34,224 nucleotides of DNA from Akkermansia muciniphila (GTDB taxonomy: Bacteria > Verrucomicrobiota > Verrucomicrobiia > Limisphaerales > F1-80-MAGS106): assembly GCA_945865375.1 (NCBI GenBank), contig CAMBEJ010000047.1, forward strand, positions 1-34,224, in the 5' to 3' direction. Under the pieces are notes generated by a model. The model ran no database searches. It was given only the letters and a program-made list of their open reading frames with translations, and was not told where the DNA came from. Of this stretch, positions 25,836 through 34,208 are shown piece by piece. The translations under genes and the position numbers were made by a program. The stretch's first letter is position 1, and each line of letters starts with the position of its first letter.

Positions 25836-26252
25836 CTAGGCCGAACGGGGCTTCGACTTGCGAAGACGAGCCCGGAACTTGGCATAGGTGGGATGACCTC
25901 GAAGCTCGGCTAAATCCGGATCGCGCGCCATCCATTGGAAATCGTGGTAACCCAGCTCAATGGCTTTCTCGAGGCACTCCATCGCGCGCTCCAGTTGACC
26001 GGTCAGAGAATAACTACACGCCAGATTATAGTGGGTGACCGGTTCTCCTGGCCGCAGCCGCACAAGCTGCTCGTCAATCATCAACCCTTTCACAAATTTT
26101 CCGCGCCGCGTGTAGTCGTCGCCGAGGATTTGAAGGGCCTCGAGGTACGATGGATCGCGACGAACAACACCCTCCATGAACTCGATTTCGATGTCGAGAT
26201 CACGCTGCTGTTGTCGTGTCAGTTTAGATCGCTTTGGCTGGGCTTTAGCCAT
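25836..26252 (-). CDS. Small tetratricopeptide-repeat protein
   Basis: The product is 138 residues from the ATG at 26252; the frame extends upstream to 26324 without protein-like content. A basic N-terminus (MAKAQPKRSKLTRQQQRDLD) is followed by about two TPR units (YLEALQILGDDYTRRGKFVKGLMIDEQLVRLRPGEPVTHYNLACSYSLTG and QLERAMECLEKAIELGY), then FQWMARDPDLAELRGHPTYAKFRARL, a typical ending of small TPR proteins. It has no signal peptide, so it is probably a cytoplasmic adaptor. It is the first gene of a short run with mtnA. Partner and role are unknown. Confidence 0.75.
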   Translation of the reverse strand: MAKAQPKRSKLTRQQQRDLDIEIEFMEGVVRRDPSYLEALQILGDDYTRRGKFVKGLMIDEQLVRLRPGEPVTHYNLACSYSLTGQLERAMECLEKAIELGYHDFQWMARDPDLAELRGHPTYAKFRARLRKSKPRSA

Positions 26253-26367
26253 AATTAACGGGGCTATGATCCGGCACGTCCTCCGCCAAGTCAAGTGACG
26301 GAAAAGAACGAAGTGCCTTCCCACTATGTGGTTGCAGTCTCAGTATGAAACACGGTAACGGTCCCTG

Positions 26368-27384
26368 ATGAAATGTTTTGTCACAGGCGCCTCAGGGTTC
26401 ATCGGGAGCAACTTGGTCCACGAACTGAACCGCCAAGGCCATGCGGTGCGGGCCTTGATCCGACCAAACGCCAGCTTGAAAGGCCTCGCAGGGTGCGATT
26501 TCGAACGCATCGAAGGCGATATCTCCAACCGCGAAACACTCATCAAAGGGCTCCAAGGCTGCGATTGGTGCTTCCACGTCGCCGCCAGCTACCACCTGTG
26601 GCTGCCCGATTACGCTCCGATGTATGCGGCCAACGTCGATGGAACCCGGAATGTCCTGGAGTCCGCCGTCCAAATGGGATGTTCCCGAATCGTTTACACC
26701 AGCACAGTGGGCTGCATCGGTCTGCCTTCTCCAGACCTCACGCCGCTGGTTCCATCCACCGAAAGCACTTTGGTCTCCGAGGGTCAGATGCGCAACCCTT
26801 ACAAGCATTCTAAATGGCAGGCTGAACAAGTCGCGTTGGACCTTGCCAAAAAAGGCCATCAAATCGTGATCGTCAACCCCAGTGCCCCGGTTGGACCGAG
26901 GGACGTCAAGCCAACCCCTACCGGCGGCTTTATCCTCGATTTCCTGAGAGGCAAGATGCCAGCCTACCTGGACACCGGACTCAATTGGGTCCACGTCCGG
27001 GATGTCGCCGCCGGCCATATCTTGGCCGCCGAGAAGGGCCGGGTCGGCCAACGCTACATTTTGGGAAACGCTGAGGGCAACTGGAGCATGAAGGAAGCGC
27101 TGCGCGTCCTCTCGGAGATCACCGGCAAACCCGCCCCTAGAGTTCGAGTGCCTTACTGGGTGGCTCTCACAGCCGCGCACCTTAACGAGGCCCTCTCCGC
27201 CCTGACCAAGCAGCCGCCAAAAGCCCCGGTTGCTGGCGTTCGAATGGCACGTTACAAAATGTTCTTCGATCCTTCCAAAGCCATTCACGAACTCCAGCTC
27301 CCGCAGACCCCGCCCCGGCAAGCACTCTCGGAGGCCTGCGATTGGTTTCTCCAAAACGGCTATTTACCGCCTCAACACGGGTAG
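26368..27384 (+). CDS. NAD-dependent epimerase/dehydratase, hopanoid-associated HpnA-like
   Basis: The product is 338 residues. It is an extended short-chain dehydrogenase: the nucleotide loop GASGFIGSNL (7-16), acidic D51 after strand 3 (EGDIS), HVAASYHLW, and the Y145-x-x-x-K149 active pair (NPYKHSKWQAE). The motifs HVAASYxLWxPDYxxMYxxNVDGTRNV, GPRDVKPTPTG and WVHVRDVAAGHILAAEKG match the hopanoid-associated sugar epimerase group (HpnA). In hopanoid producers HpnA belongs with genes that modify the hopanoid side chain, but no other hpn or squalene genes are visible, so this copy is isolated and its substrate is an inference. It is divergent from the TPR gene across 115 bp. Confidence 0.85.
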   Translation: MKCFVTGASGFIGSNLVHELNRQGHAVRALIRPNASLKGLAGCDFERIEGDISNRETLIKGLQGCDWCFHVAASYHLWLPDYAPMYAANVDGTRNVLESAVQMGCSRIVYTSTVGCIGLPSPDLTPLVPSTESTLVSEGQMRNPYKHSKWQAEQVALDLAKKGHQIVIVNPSAPVGPRDVKPTPTGGFILDFLRGKMPAYLDTGLNWVHVRDVAAGHILAAEKGRVGQRYILGNAEGNWSMKEALRVLSEITGKPAPRVRVPYWVALTAAHLNEALSALTKQPPKAPVAGVRMARYKMFFDPSKAIHELQLPQTPPRQALSEACDWFLQNGYLPPQHG

Positions 27385-27720
27385 GAGTTCCACGGACGGC
27401 AGGCCTTCGGATACACCCTGCCCATTGATCTTGCAGACGGCGCAAGCACGGGGGTAGGCCAAGGCTTGCCCCCGCTTCTTTGGAAGTACAGCGGCATAGA
27501 ATATGCTTCCACAAGGGGAACGGATTGGCTACATTGGGATTCATAATCCTGACAAATTCGGCGGTTCGAAAGCGCGCTCTGCCCTGGGTAAAACTGTTTC
27601 AGATCAGGAAGTTTGCTCAGAGGCGACAATGGGTGTAACCTGATTGGCCGTCCAAATCGGCTCTTGAACCCTAGAAGGCGCGACATCCGTCCATTAGAAC
27701 TTGCCATCCGACAGCACTCG
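27385..27720. other. Intergenic spacer, 336 bp, with two hairpins
   Basis: No protein-like frame is seen. The open frame of the downstream gene extends upstream to 27613 but only becomes protein-like at the signal peptide starting 27721. The spacer holds two adjacent hairpins: a GC-rich one at 27449-27474 and a smaller one at 27481-27511. The rest must include the promoter of the secreted-protein gene. Confidence 0.6.
27449..27474 (+). terminator. GC-rich hairpin downstream of the HpnA-like gene, possible terminator
   Basis: CGGGGGTAGGC and its near-complement GCTTGCCCCCG form a stem of about 11 bp (two G-T pairs) around a 4-nt loop, 64 bp after the epimerase stop. It is followed by CTTCTTTGG, which is a weak U tract, so intrinsic termination is plausible but not certain. 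Confidence 0.4.
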
Positions 27721-28818
27721 ATGAAAACGCATTTTTCAACGTTCATAATCTCGCTGGTGACCGCCGCGCAGTTGGCGGCTCAGCCGATCATTTCGGACAC
27801 CGACATGGCCTTCAAAACGGGGGAGTATTACAAGGCCTACGCTAACACCCCTTCGATCCTGGTGGATGTCTCGTCAGTCATCGGAAAAAAGGGCGGGCCC
27901 CAATTCTGGGATTTTTCAACGGGTCCGACCAATGATGTTTTCCTGTACGAGTACATCGATCCCAGAGGGACCGCCGTGGGGACATCATTCCCACGCGCCA
28001 CCGTCGCGGAACGTAAGACCACCCTTTCCACCGGCGATCAAGAGTGGCTTTTCTACACTCAAGTGCCGAACGTTGGACGCACCGTGTACGGAGCTTACAG
28101 CAACGATGGGTTGTTCGCGGATGCAGCCCAGGTGTTTGGTGCCCCGGTCGTCGATTTCCCCGTCTCGATCAAGCTGGGCGATACATGGAGCAACGTGATC
28201 ACATGGACCAATAATCTCGGTCTGTTGGGCGACGACTTTCCTGTGCGGATCATTATCACGAGCAGTTTTTCAGCGGACGCCTATGGGGTTGCGGACCTTC
28301 CAAACCTGGGTTTTGGCGACGTCCTGCGCGTCAACCAACTGGATGAAATTCAACTGCAGTTGTTCAGCGAGGACGATGAAGGACAGGGAAGCTTCAACTC
28401 CCTGGGTGCCCCGGTGTTCTCACGATTTTTCTATTGGCTGATGCAAGGCCGCGGCATCGTCGCGACCATCTCCTCAGAAACAACAGGGAACCTCGAAGGC
28501 AACGCCACACCCCCGCCGGACAACTTCGCGCGCGCTGGTTATCTGGTTCGAATGTTTGAAACCAACAAGAAGCTCGCCCAGGGATGCGATCGCCCAAGTC
28601 CCGTCACGGATCTCAAAATCACGGTGGATTCGAAAGGCCGTGCACTCCTCAAATGGACGGTGACCGAATGCACGGTGTCGTATCGTGTTGAATACACCGA
28701 AAACCTCGGAGCCGGCGTGCTCTGGACCAGCGTCGGCTCCACCCCTAGCAATTTTCTGATTGACCCCGGGAACACCGGGACCAAGGCTCGCTATTACCGT
28801 GTGGTCTCAATTAAGTAA
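27721..28818 (+). CDS. Secreted protein of unknown function
   Basis: The product is 365 residues from ATG 27721. A signal peptide is clear (HFSTFIISLVTAAQLAAQ). The mature part starts FKTGEYYKAYANTP and contains GGPQFWDFSTGPTND, GTSFPRATVAERK, LFYTQVPNVG and SIKLGDTWSNVITW, a beta-rich pattern with no family I recognise. The last ~90 residues resemble a fibronectin-III-like ending common in verrucomicrobial secreted proteins (SPVTDLKITVDSKGRALLKWT ... YRVEYTENLGAGVLWTSV ... ARYYRVVSIK). It is probably surface-associated or periplasmic. It is followed 18 bp later by the pseudopilin-like gene on the same strand. Confidence 0.7.
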   Translation: MKTHFSTFIISLVTAAQLAAQPIISDTDMAFKTGEYYKAYANTPSILVDVSSVIGKKGGPQFWDFSTGPTNDVFLYEYIDPRGTAVGTSFPRATVAERKTTLSTGDQEWLFYTQVPNVGRTVYGAYSNDGLFADAAQVFGAPVVDFPVSIKLGDTWSNVITWTNNLGLLGDDFPVRIIITSSFSADAYGVADLPNLGFGDVLRVNQLDEIQLQLFSEDDEGQGSFNSLGAPVFSRFFYWLMQGRGIVATISSETTGNLEGNATPPPDNFARAGYLVRMFETNKKLAQGCDRPSPVTDLKITVDSKGRALLKWTVTECTVSYRVEYTENLGAGVLWTSVGSTPSNFLIDPGNTGTKARYYRVVSIK

Positions 28819-28836
28819 CGACGACTGAAATTTCCC

Positions 28837-29772
28837 GTGCTGTTCGCCCCAGTCATCCTCACGGTCTCATCACCCAGACACCTCGGTCGTCGGGATGCTG
28901 GCATTAGATCTTCCCCACGCAGCGCGACGGCACCCTCCAGCTTGCCCGCGACCGCCTTCACGCTCATTGAGCTGTTGGTCGTGATCGCGATCATCGCCAT
29001 TCTCGCATCGTTGCTGCTGCCCAGTCTGGCAAAAGCGAAAGCGAAAGCCCGAGAAACTTACTGCAAAGGGAATGTCAGGCAGATCAGCCTCGCCCTCGCC
29101 CTCCATGTGCTGGACTTCGATTACTACCCTGTTTACAACGTCGACCCCTCCGTGTCCTCCGCGAACAACTTCTGGCCCGAAGCTCTGGAGCCTTACACTT
29201 CCATGAAGTGGACCAACAAGCTCTACCGATGCCCTGACTACGGCGGCGTGAGCGTGGATGGCAACAGCGAGGCCGCTCCCTTGGGCAGTTACGGCTATAA
29301 CGCAAATGGAACCAAATTCACCCCAAGCGACTTCGGTCTCGGTGGAATCCTGACCAAGGTGGCTCTCGACGATTCCGTGCAAATCTCCATGGAGAGTGTT
29401 CTGCGAATAAAGGAAGCCAAAGTCAAAGCGCCCGCAGACATGATCGCTGTGGGAGACGCTCACCTGGTGTGGTCCCCCAAGGACCTGACAATGGAGCTCT
29501 ACGAAATCGATCTGCCAAAAGACAATTACAGCGGCATGGGCTTGATAGACATCAACTCAAGAAACGGGGTCGAGCAACTCGCGTGGCCCGGCCACAAGGG
29601 GATCATCAAAGCCACCGTCAAGCGCCACTCTGGCCGATATTCCGTCGCCTTCTGCGACGGCCATGTTGAAGGCATCCACCGCGACCAGCTCTTCAAAAAA
29701 GTCGAAAGCTCGCTCAAACGTTGGAACAATGACAACGAGCCGCACCAAGATTCGTTGAACCGTTTTCCCTAG
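28837..29772 (+). CDS. Type II secretion pseudopilin-like protein (prepilin N-terminal methylation motif)
   Basis: The product is 311 residues from a GTG at 28837. The prepilin motif is [21 protein letters not shown] with Glu at mature position +5. Cleavage would fall between Ala40 and Phe41, leaving Ala rather than the usual Gly at -1, and the leader is long. A coiled stretch [29 protein letters not shown] follows, as in PulG-like pseudopilins, then a soluble domain with DAHLVWSP and a C-terminal [22 protein letters not shown]. This CDGHVE ending is typical of the large verrucomicrobial/planctomycete families of pseudopilin-like proteins, present in many copies per genome. No secretion-system genes are adjacent. 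A TTG at 28942 would be an alternative start with a very short leader. Confidence 0.85.
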   Translation: MLFAPVILTVSSPRHLGRRDAGIRSSPRSATAPSSLPATAFTLIELLVVIAIIAILASLLLPSLAKAKAKARETYCKGNVRQISLALALHVLDFDYYPVYNVDPSVSSANNFWPEALEPYTSMKWTNKLYRCPDYGGVSVDGNSEAAPLGSYGYNANGTKFTPSDFGLGGILTKVALDDSVQISMESVLRIKEAKVKAPADMIAVGDAHLVWSPKDLTMELYEIDLPKDNYSGMGLIDINSRNGVEQLAWPGHKGIIKATVKRHSGRYSVAFCDGHVEGIHRDQLFKKVESSLKRWNNDNEPHQDSLNRFP

Positions 29773-29786
29773 AACCTGAGCCAGCG

Positions 29787-30455
29787 TCATCCCGCACCCT
29801 CCAAAAGGTCCGTTCGAGGAGGTGGAGCCTTCACGAACACGGTCGCGCGCATGTAGATCGGCTCAATCTCCTCCGGTGCTGTCGCTGGATTCATGGACCA
29901 CCCCAAAATACCCACGTGGCGGGCTGTTGGAAAACAATCCGTCCCGCCGGTAAACCAGCGTCGCACTCCCGGGCCAAGGATCCTCATGTCTCCAGCCCCG
30001 GCTCGCTCCGCAGCTTCTTTCGTCAGGAGCAACACACATCCCTCCGGCCGCCAACAACCCTGACAGAACGTGACACGCTGAGCATGAAACTCCCCGCGAT
30101 GCGCGTCCACGAGAACCAGGGCGGACGTCCCTTCCATGACGTTGTCTCCTGGAATCCCATGGATAAGCGCTTCCAGGCTGGATACTCCAACAACGTCCAC
30201 GCCGCCTTTCAGACTCCAGCCTTGGGCAAACGCAAGCGCCAATCGAATCCCGGCATACGAACCGGGTCCAAGCCCCACCGCGATCCGCTTGACCGATTCC
30301 CGGCTAATCCCGGCTTGTTCCAACACACGCCGGACCAACGCGATCACAGGTGTGTGACCCTCCTCCACGTGGACAGCCTCGGCCACGAAGAGCCCTTCAT
30401 TCAGCAACGACGCGCTCCTCTTATCTGAAGAAAACTCAAGCGCCAAAGTCGTCAT
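29787..30455 (-). CDS. tsaB: tRNA N6-threonylcarbamoyladenosine biosynthesis protein TsaB
   Basis: The product is 222 residues from ATG 30455, which has GGAAG 7 bp upstream and overlaps tsaE by 20 bp. It belongs to the ASKHA-fold family: MTTLALEFSSDKRSASLL at the start, EEGHTPVIALVRRVLEQAG, VGLGPGSYAGIRLALAFAQG and VSSLEALIHG. TsaB pairs with TsaD and TsaE to transfer the threonylcarbamoyl group to A37 of ANN-decoding tRNAs. It acts as a non-catalytic scaffold. The last ~40 residues (IEPIYMRATVFVKAPPP) are the usual C-terminus. tsaD and tsaC are not in the window. Confidence 0.92.
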   Translation of the reverse strand: MTTLALEFSSDKRSASLLNEGLFVAEAVHVEEGHTPVIALVRRVLEQAGISRESVKRIAVGLGPGSYAGIRLALAFAQGWSLKGGVDVVGVSSLEALIHGIPGDNVMEGTSALVLVDAHRGEFHAQRVTFCQGCWRPEGCVLLLTKEAAERAGAGDMRILGPGVRRWFTGGTDCFPTARHVGILGWSMNPATAPEEIEPIYMRATVFVKAPPPRTDLLEGAG

Positions 30456-30867
30456 ACTCAATCTTCCGTTTGTCCCCATCCAACACGCCAATCCTCACAC
30501 GCAAAAAATGAAGCGGCAGCACCCCGGTCCAACGTTCCATCCACTCCACAACAGCCACGCCTCTCGGCTCAAAATACTCGTCGAGCCCCGCTCCGAGAAT
30601 TGCCTCCATAGTCTCTAGTCGGTAGAGATCAAGATGCGCCAAGGGCAATCGCCCGCAAGGATACTCGTTCACCAAGGCGAAAGTTGGGGACGTCACACGT
30701 TCCGAAATCCCAAGACCTTTCGCAATGCCCTTCACACAATGGGTCTTGCCTGCCCCCAGATCTCCATCGAGTCCAATAACCCAGCCAGCCTGAGCCAACT
30801 GCCCAAGGCGCTCGCCAAAACGATGGGTGTCCTCAGGACTCAGAGAAATGAACGTACCCATGCGCAT
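30436..30867 (-). CDS. tsaE: tRNA threonylcarbamoyladenosine biosynthesis ATPase TsaE
   Basis: The product is 143 residues. It is a P-loop ATPase that drives the TsaBD complex through its catalytic cycle. Walker A GDLGAGKTH (35-43) is followed by RVTSPTFALVNEYPCG, LAHLDLYRLE and VAVVEWMERW, the standard TsaE set. The ATG at 30867 is used; ATG 30861 is equally possible. It overlaps thiL by 35 bp and tsaB by 20 bp, so the three are almost certainly co-translated. Confidence 0.93.
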   Translation of the reverse strand: MRMGTFISLSPEDTHRFGERLGQLAQAGWVIGLDGDLGAGKTHCVKGIAKGLGISERVTSPTFALVNEYPCGRLPLAHLDLYRLETMEAILGAGLDEYFEPRGVAVVEWMERWTGVLPLHFLRVRIGVLDGDKRKIEYDDFGA

Positions 30868-31777
30868 TCAGCTCCCTGATGCCCAGCCTGTCCCGGATCC
30901 GCAAACCGGCCCCTTCGAGAACCCGGCCGATGCAAGACAACAGAACCTCCGGGAAACGGCTTTTCCAGGAGTCGAGCACCCGCACCGCATCGCGTGCCGC
31001 GACCGTGAACAACAATTCGAAGTCCTCCCCGTCCGTGAGCGCTGCAAGCAAAGCCGGCTTAGCACCCTCACCCAATCTCGATCTCCGCCTGGCCTCCAGA
31101 CTCACCGGGATGGATCGTGCAAACAATTCCGCCCCCACGCCGCTGGCCTTGAGAATATGCCTCAAATCTCCCGCCAACCCGTCGCTCAAATCCATCATGG
31201 AATGGATGGCGTGACATTCACATAGCCACGAGCCCTGCTCGATCCGCGGCTCGAAGTCGAGATGCTTGCCATCCATCGATCCCCCCAACCGGCCGCTGAC
31301 AAAAATCGCGTCTCCCACCTTCGCCCCCGACCGTCGGGCCGATTTTCCTTTGGGAACCAAGCCAATCAACGAAATCGAAACGAACAATCCTCCAGGATTT
31401 CTTGTTGTCTCCCCCCCCACAACAGCCACCCCATATTGTGATGCCAGACTTCGAATCCCCTCGTACAGAGCCTCCAGGTCTTCTACCCGGTAATCATCGG
31501 CCAATCCTAGTGTGACCAGAGCAGCGCTTGGACGCCCTCCCATGGCCGCCACGTCGCTCAAACATCGCGCCAGGGCCTTGCGTCCCACCCGTTGAAAACA
31601 AGCGTCACGAGTGAAGTGGACGCCCTCCACCACGGCGTCAGTCTTGAAGAGCACTTCCTGTCCAGGCACCCCGAGATCCAGCACCGCGCAGTCATCTCCC
31701 GCGCCCAGAGTGACGTGCTCATTGGGTTTCAGACCCCGAGTCAGGCGCTCGATGAGTTCGAATTCTGCAAGCTTCAT
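30833..31777 (-). CDS. thiL: Thiamine-monophosphate kinase
   Basis: The product is 314 residues. It phosphorylates thiamine monophosphate to the active pyrophosphate cofactor. Motifs: EFELIERLTRG, GAGDDCAVLD, FKTDAVVEGVHFTRD, ALARCLSDVAAMGGRPSAALVTLGL, VAVVGGETTRN, MMDLSDGLAGDLRHI and LTDGEDFELLFTV. The ATG at 31777 forms an ATGA overlap with the stop of the CPBP gene; a GTG at 31798 gives an unneeded extension. The coding strand has eight consecutive G at 31411-31418 (VVGGETT codons), a slip-prone tract. No thiamin riboswitch is seen, fitting a housekeeping operon position. Confidence 0.93.
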   Translation of the reverse strand: MKLAEFELIERLTRGLKPNEHVTLGAGDDCAVLDLGVPGQEVLFKTDAVVEGVHFTRDACFQRVGRKALARCLSDVAAMGGRPSAALVTLGLADDYRVEDLEALYEGIRSLASQYGVAVVGGETTRNPGGLFVSISLIGLVPKGKSARRSGAKVGDAIFVSGRLGGSMDGKHLDFEPRIEQGSWLCECHAIHSMMDLSDGLAGDLRHILKASGVGAELFARSIPVSLEARRRSRLGEGAKPALLAALTDGEDFELLFTVAARDAVRVLDSWKSRFPEVLLSCIGRVLEGAGLRIRDRLGIRELNAHGYVHFSES

Positions 31778-32490
31778 GAGTCCATCATGAGCAGCCACGC
31801 AAAATTGGCCGCGTTAAACAGACTGTGGGTGAGAATCGGTGCCAACAGGACGCCCGTCCGCTCATAAAGCCCCGTCAGCAACACCGCGAGAAACGTGAGT
31901 GGAATAAATGTCACCAGACTGCCGTGGAAAGCGCCAAACAAAAGGGAGGTCCCCCAAAACGCGACCTTGGGATAGCCCAACTGCCGGACGGAAGGGAACA
32001 ACACTCCTCGAAACAAGAATTCCTCAACCACGGGGGCAATCCCTATGGCTACTGCGGCAAAATACAATCGTTGAGACCAGGAAGATGTGGATTGAAGGGT
32101 CCTCACCGCAGCCTGCGGTTCGGGATGCATGCTCAACCATTCCATGCACTCCGCCGACAGATTGCCGAGCAGCATCGCCACGGGCAACGCCACCAACGCC
32201 GTGACCACCGCCATGCCAAGAGCCCCAAACCGTTCTTGATCCCACCATCCCAAAGCCTCACGCCAGCCCAAATCATGCTCCTTTAGAAACCATTGGATCA
32301 ACAACAGGGCAGCCCCTTGGAACGTCAGGTTCCCGATCAGAAACATGATGAACTTAAGCCCTGAAGAGGTCTCCTTCCCTCCGCCTGGATGCAACAGGGC
32401 AAGAACCGAACCGCCGATCCCCAGGCACAAAAACAGCCAGAGAAAAAGCTTCAACATCGTTTCCAGTTTCCATGTCCGTAAATGGGCCAT
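31774..32490 (-). CDS. CPBP-family intramembrane glutamic endopeptidase (CAAX protease-like)
   Basis: The product is 238 residues with about seven to eight membrane segments. The CPBP/Abi motifs are present: EEFLFRG (E156, E157, R161), FGAFHG with H189 and HSLFNAAN (H222, N226), which make the intramembrane active site. Prokaryotic members have been linked to bacteriocin immunity, lipoprotein or peptide processing, but this one is uncharacterised. The ATG at 32490 is listed; an ATG at 32457 (MLKLFLWLFLCLG) begins right at the first helix and is also plausible. It opens the operon with thiL, tsaE and tsaB. Confidence 0.88.
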   Translation of the reverse strand: MAHLRTWKLETMLKLFLWLFLCLGIGGSVLALLHPGGGKETSSGLKFIMFLIGNLTFQGAALLLIQWFLKEHDLGWREALGWWDQERFGALGMAVVTALVALPVAMLLGNLSAECMEWLSMHPEPQAAVRTLQSTSSWSQRLYFAAVAIGIAPVVEEFLFRGVLFPSVRQLGYPKVAFWGTSLLFGAFHGSLVTFIPLTFLAVLLTGLYERTGVLLAPILTHSLFNAANFAWLLMMDS

Positions 32491-32780
32491 GCCTTCTGCG
32501 AGCGTATGGGAACATCCTGTTCAGGCAAAGGAAAAGTCGCGCACCCCCCACAGGCGCGGGGCTGGGAGCTTCGCCTCACCCCTTGCTACTTTTTGGTTAC
32601 CAAGGAGGGGCTATCCTCTATCGAGCCTTACCCGGCTCTTTGTCCCATTTGTCCTCGCTCTGAGCTGCGGCCCCGCACATCACCCTGTGGAAAAACTCTT
32701 GCGAGCGCCCCGTCGCCATGCAGAATGAGCTCGGAATTGAGTGGAGCCTCCTCCATCAAGCCCACCCTCCTCGCCGAGGT
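32491..32780. other. Spacer between the CPBP operon and tRNA-Thr, 290 bp
   Basis: It contains no protein-like frame. The promoter for the minus-strand CPBP operon and the promoter for the tRNA must lie here, but no convincing -35/-10 pair was found. Open frames running from here into the tRNA translate the tRNA itself (see rejected items). Confidence 0.6.
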
Positions 32781-32855
<75 letters not shown>

Positions 32856-32906
32856 GTTTATAATCAAGCACTTACAACGAATTTGAAGCGTCTTTTTCGC
32901 ATTCTT

Positions 32907-32934
32907 GTTGCAAAAAGTGCAACGGTTGTGCAAC
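32907..32934. promoter_or_regulatory. Nested inverted and direct repeats upstream of the integrase
   Basis: GTTGCA (32907-32912) and TGCAAC (32918-32923) are perfectly inverted around AAAAG. A second small palindrome, GTTG-TG-CAAC (32925-32934), repeats the GTGCAAC word (32917 and 32928, 11 bp apart). The cluster lies 9-36 bp before the integrase ATG. It could be an operator or the arm-type binding sites of the integrase. Confidence 0.5.
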
Positions 32935-32942
32935 AGTGACGC

Positions 32943-34208
32943 ATGAACACGAAAGCGCCACGGAAGCCTCTTCAAAAGCCGAGTTGGCCGCGCAAGGTTC
33001 AACTTGGACGCGAGTCCGTTTCTGTCTATCGCCGCAAAACTCCATCGGGCGGACAAGCCTACATGGTGGCGAACTACGCCATGGGCAAGCGCCGGTTCGA
33101 TTCCTACCCCACCGAAACCGAAGCCCTGGAAGCCGCGAACCGCCTTGTCCGGCAACTGAGCGAGCGCCAAGTCGTCGCCGCCTCCATGACAAACGAGCAA
33201 GCCGCCGAATACGCCGCCGCCGCTCAGAGCCTTCAACCATTCAAAGTGAGCCTCATTACCGGTGCCGACACCCTGGCAAGGTGCCTGGGGGTTGTCCCCG
33301 ACCTGACTTCCGTCCTGGCCGCCGTCAAGTTCTACGCCGCCCGCAACAAGCAGGTGACGCGCAAGCCCGTTGCCGCCGTGGTGGACGAACTGATTGCCAT
33401 CAAGACCGCCCGCAAGAGTTCCGCCCGTTACCTGGAAGATCTTAGTTCTCGGCTTGGCAAGTTCGCTTCCGCCTTCAAGAAGGATACGTGCGCCGTGACG
33501 ACGGCCCAGGTTCAAGCCTGGTTGGACTCGCTGAAGTGCGCCGCTCAAACGACCAAGAATTACCGGACGGTTCTGAACCTCTTGTTTGAGTTCGCCGTGG
33601 CCCGTGGATACGCCGCCGACAATCCTATTGAAGGTGTCGAGTCTCTCAAGGTTCGCGGTGGTGAAGTGGAGATTTACACCCCGGAAGAGATCCGATGCTT
33701 GCTGGCCGCCGCCGCTCCCGAATTCCTACCCTGCCTCGCCATCGGCGCGTTTGCCGGACTGCGAAGCGCGGAAATTGAGCGTCTGGCCTGGGAGGACATC
33801 CGCCTTCCCGAAAGGCACATCGTCATCGGGAAGGCCCAGGCAAAGACGGCAAGCCGCCGCATTGTGCCTATCTGCGACGCCCTGGCCGCCTGGCTCGCGC
33901 CCTACGCTTCACACACCGGCCTGGTTTGGAAAGGCACCCATGAAGCGTTCTACGACGCCCAGCAAGAGGCATCCGACGCTGCCGGGCTGAAGTGGAAGGC
34001 GAACGCCCTACGCCACAGTTTTGCCAGCTATCGGCTCGCCACGATTGGCGACGCCGGGCGCGTGGCTGGCGAACTGGGCAATTCAGCCAGCATCGTTCAC
34101 CGGCATTACAAGGAATTGGTGAAGCCTGCCGATGCTGAAGGGTGGTTTGCCGTGAAGCCCGCGAGCGCCGAGAACATAGTGCCGTTGCAAACCGCTTCGA
34201 TAGAATGA
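32943..34208 (+). CDS. Tyrosine recombinase (site-specific integrase) of a tRNA-Thr-associated element
   Basis: The product is 421 residues. A basic N-terminal arm-binding region and a core-binding SAM-like domain (about 140-230) precede a C-terminal catalytic domain. Catalytic residues by pattern are R274 (FAGLRSAEIERLAW), K301 (AKTASRR), R357 in NALRHSFASY and nucleophile Y389 (IVHRHYKEL). Two usually His positions, the first of H-x-x-R and the one in LGH, are Asn here (N354 and N380). This looks like a feature of a verrucomicrobial integrase subfamily rather than decay, since the frame is intact. It would catalyse insertion and excision of the element extending to the right. The stop is at 34206-34208, so the gene is complete. 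Confidence 0.9.
   Translation: MNTKAPRKPLQKPSWPRKVQLGRESVSVYRRKTPSGGQAYMVANYAMGKRRFDSYPTETEALEAANRLVRQLSERQVVAASMTNEQAAEYAAAAQSLQPFKVSLITGADTLARCLGVVPDLTSVLAAVKFYAARNKQVTRKPVAAVVDELIAIKTARKSSARYLEDLSSRLGKFASAFKKDTCAVTTAQVQAWLDSLKCAAQTTKNYRTVLNLLFEFAVARGYAADNPIEGVESLKVRGGEVEIYTPEEIRCLLAAAAPEFLPCLAIGAFAGLRSAEIERLAWEDIRLPERHIVIGKAQAKTASRRIVPICDALAAWLAPYASHTGLVWKGTHEAFYDAQQEASDAAGLKWKANALRHSFASYRLATIGDAGRVAGELGNSASIVHRHYKELVKPADAEGWFAVKPASAENIVPLQTASIE

Noticed and set aside
31799..32780. TPP riboswitch for thiL
   Set aside because: thiL overlaps an upstream gene and no THI-box motif is visible before the operon.
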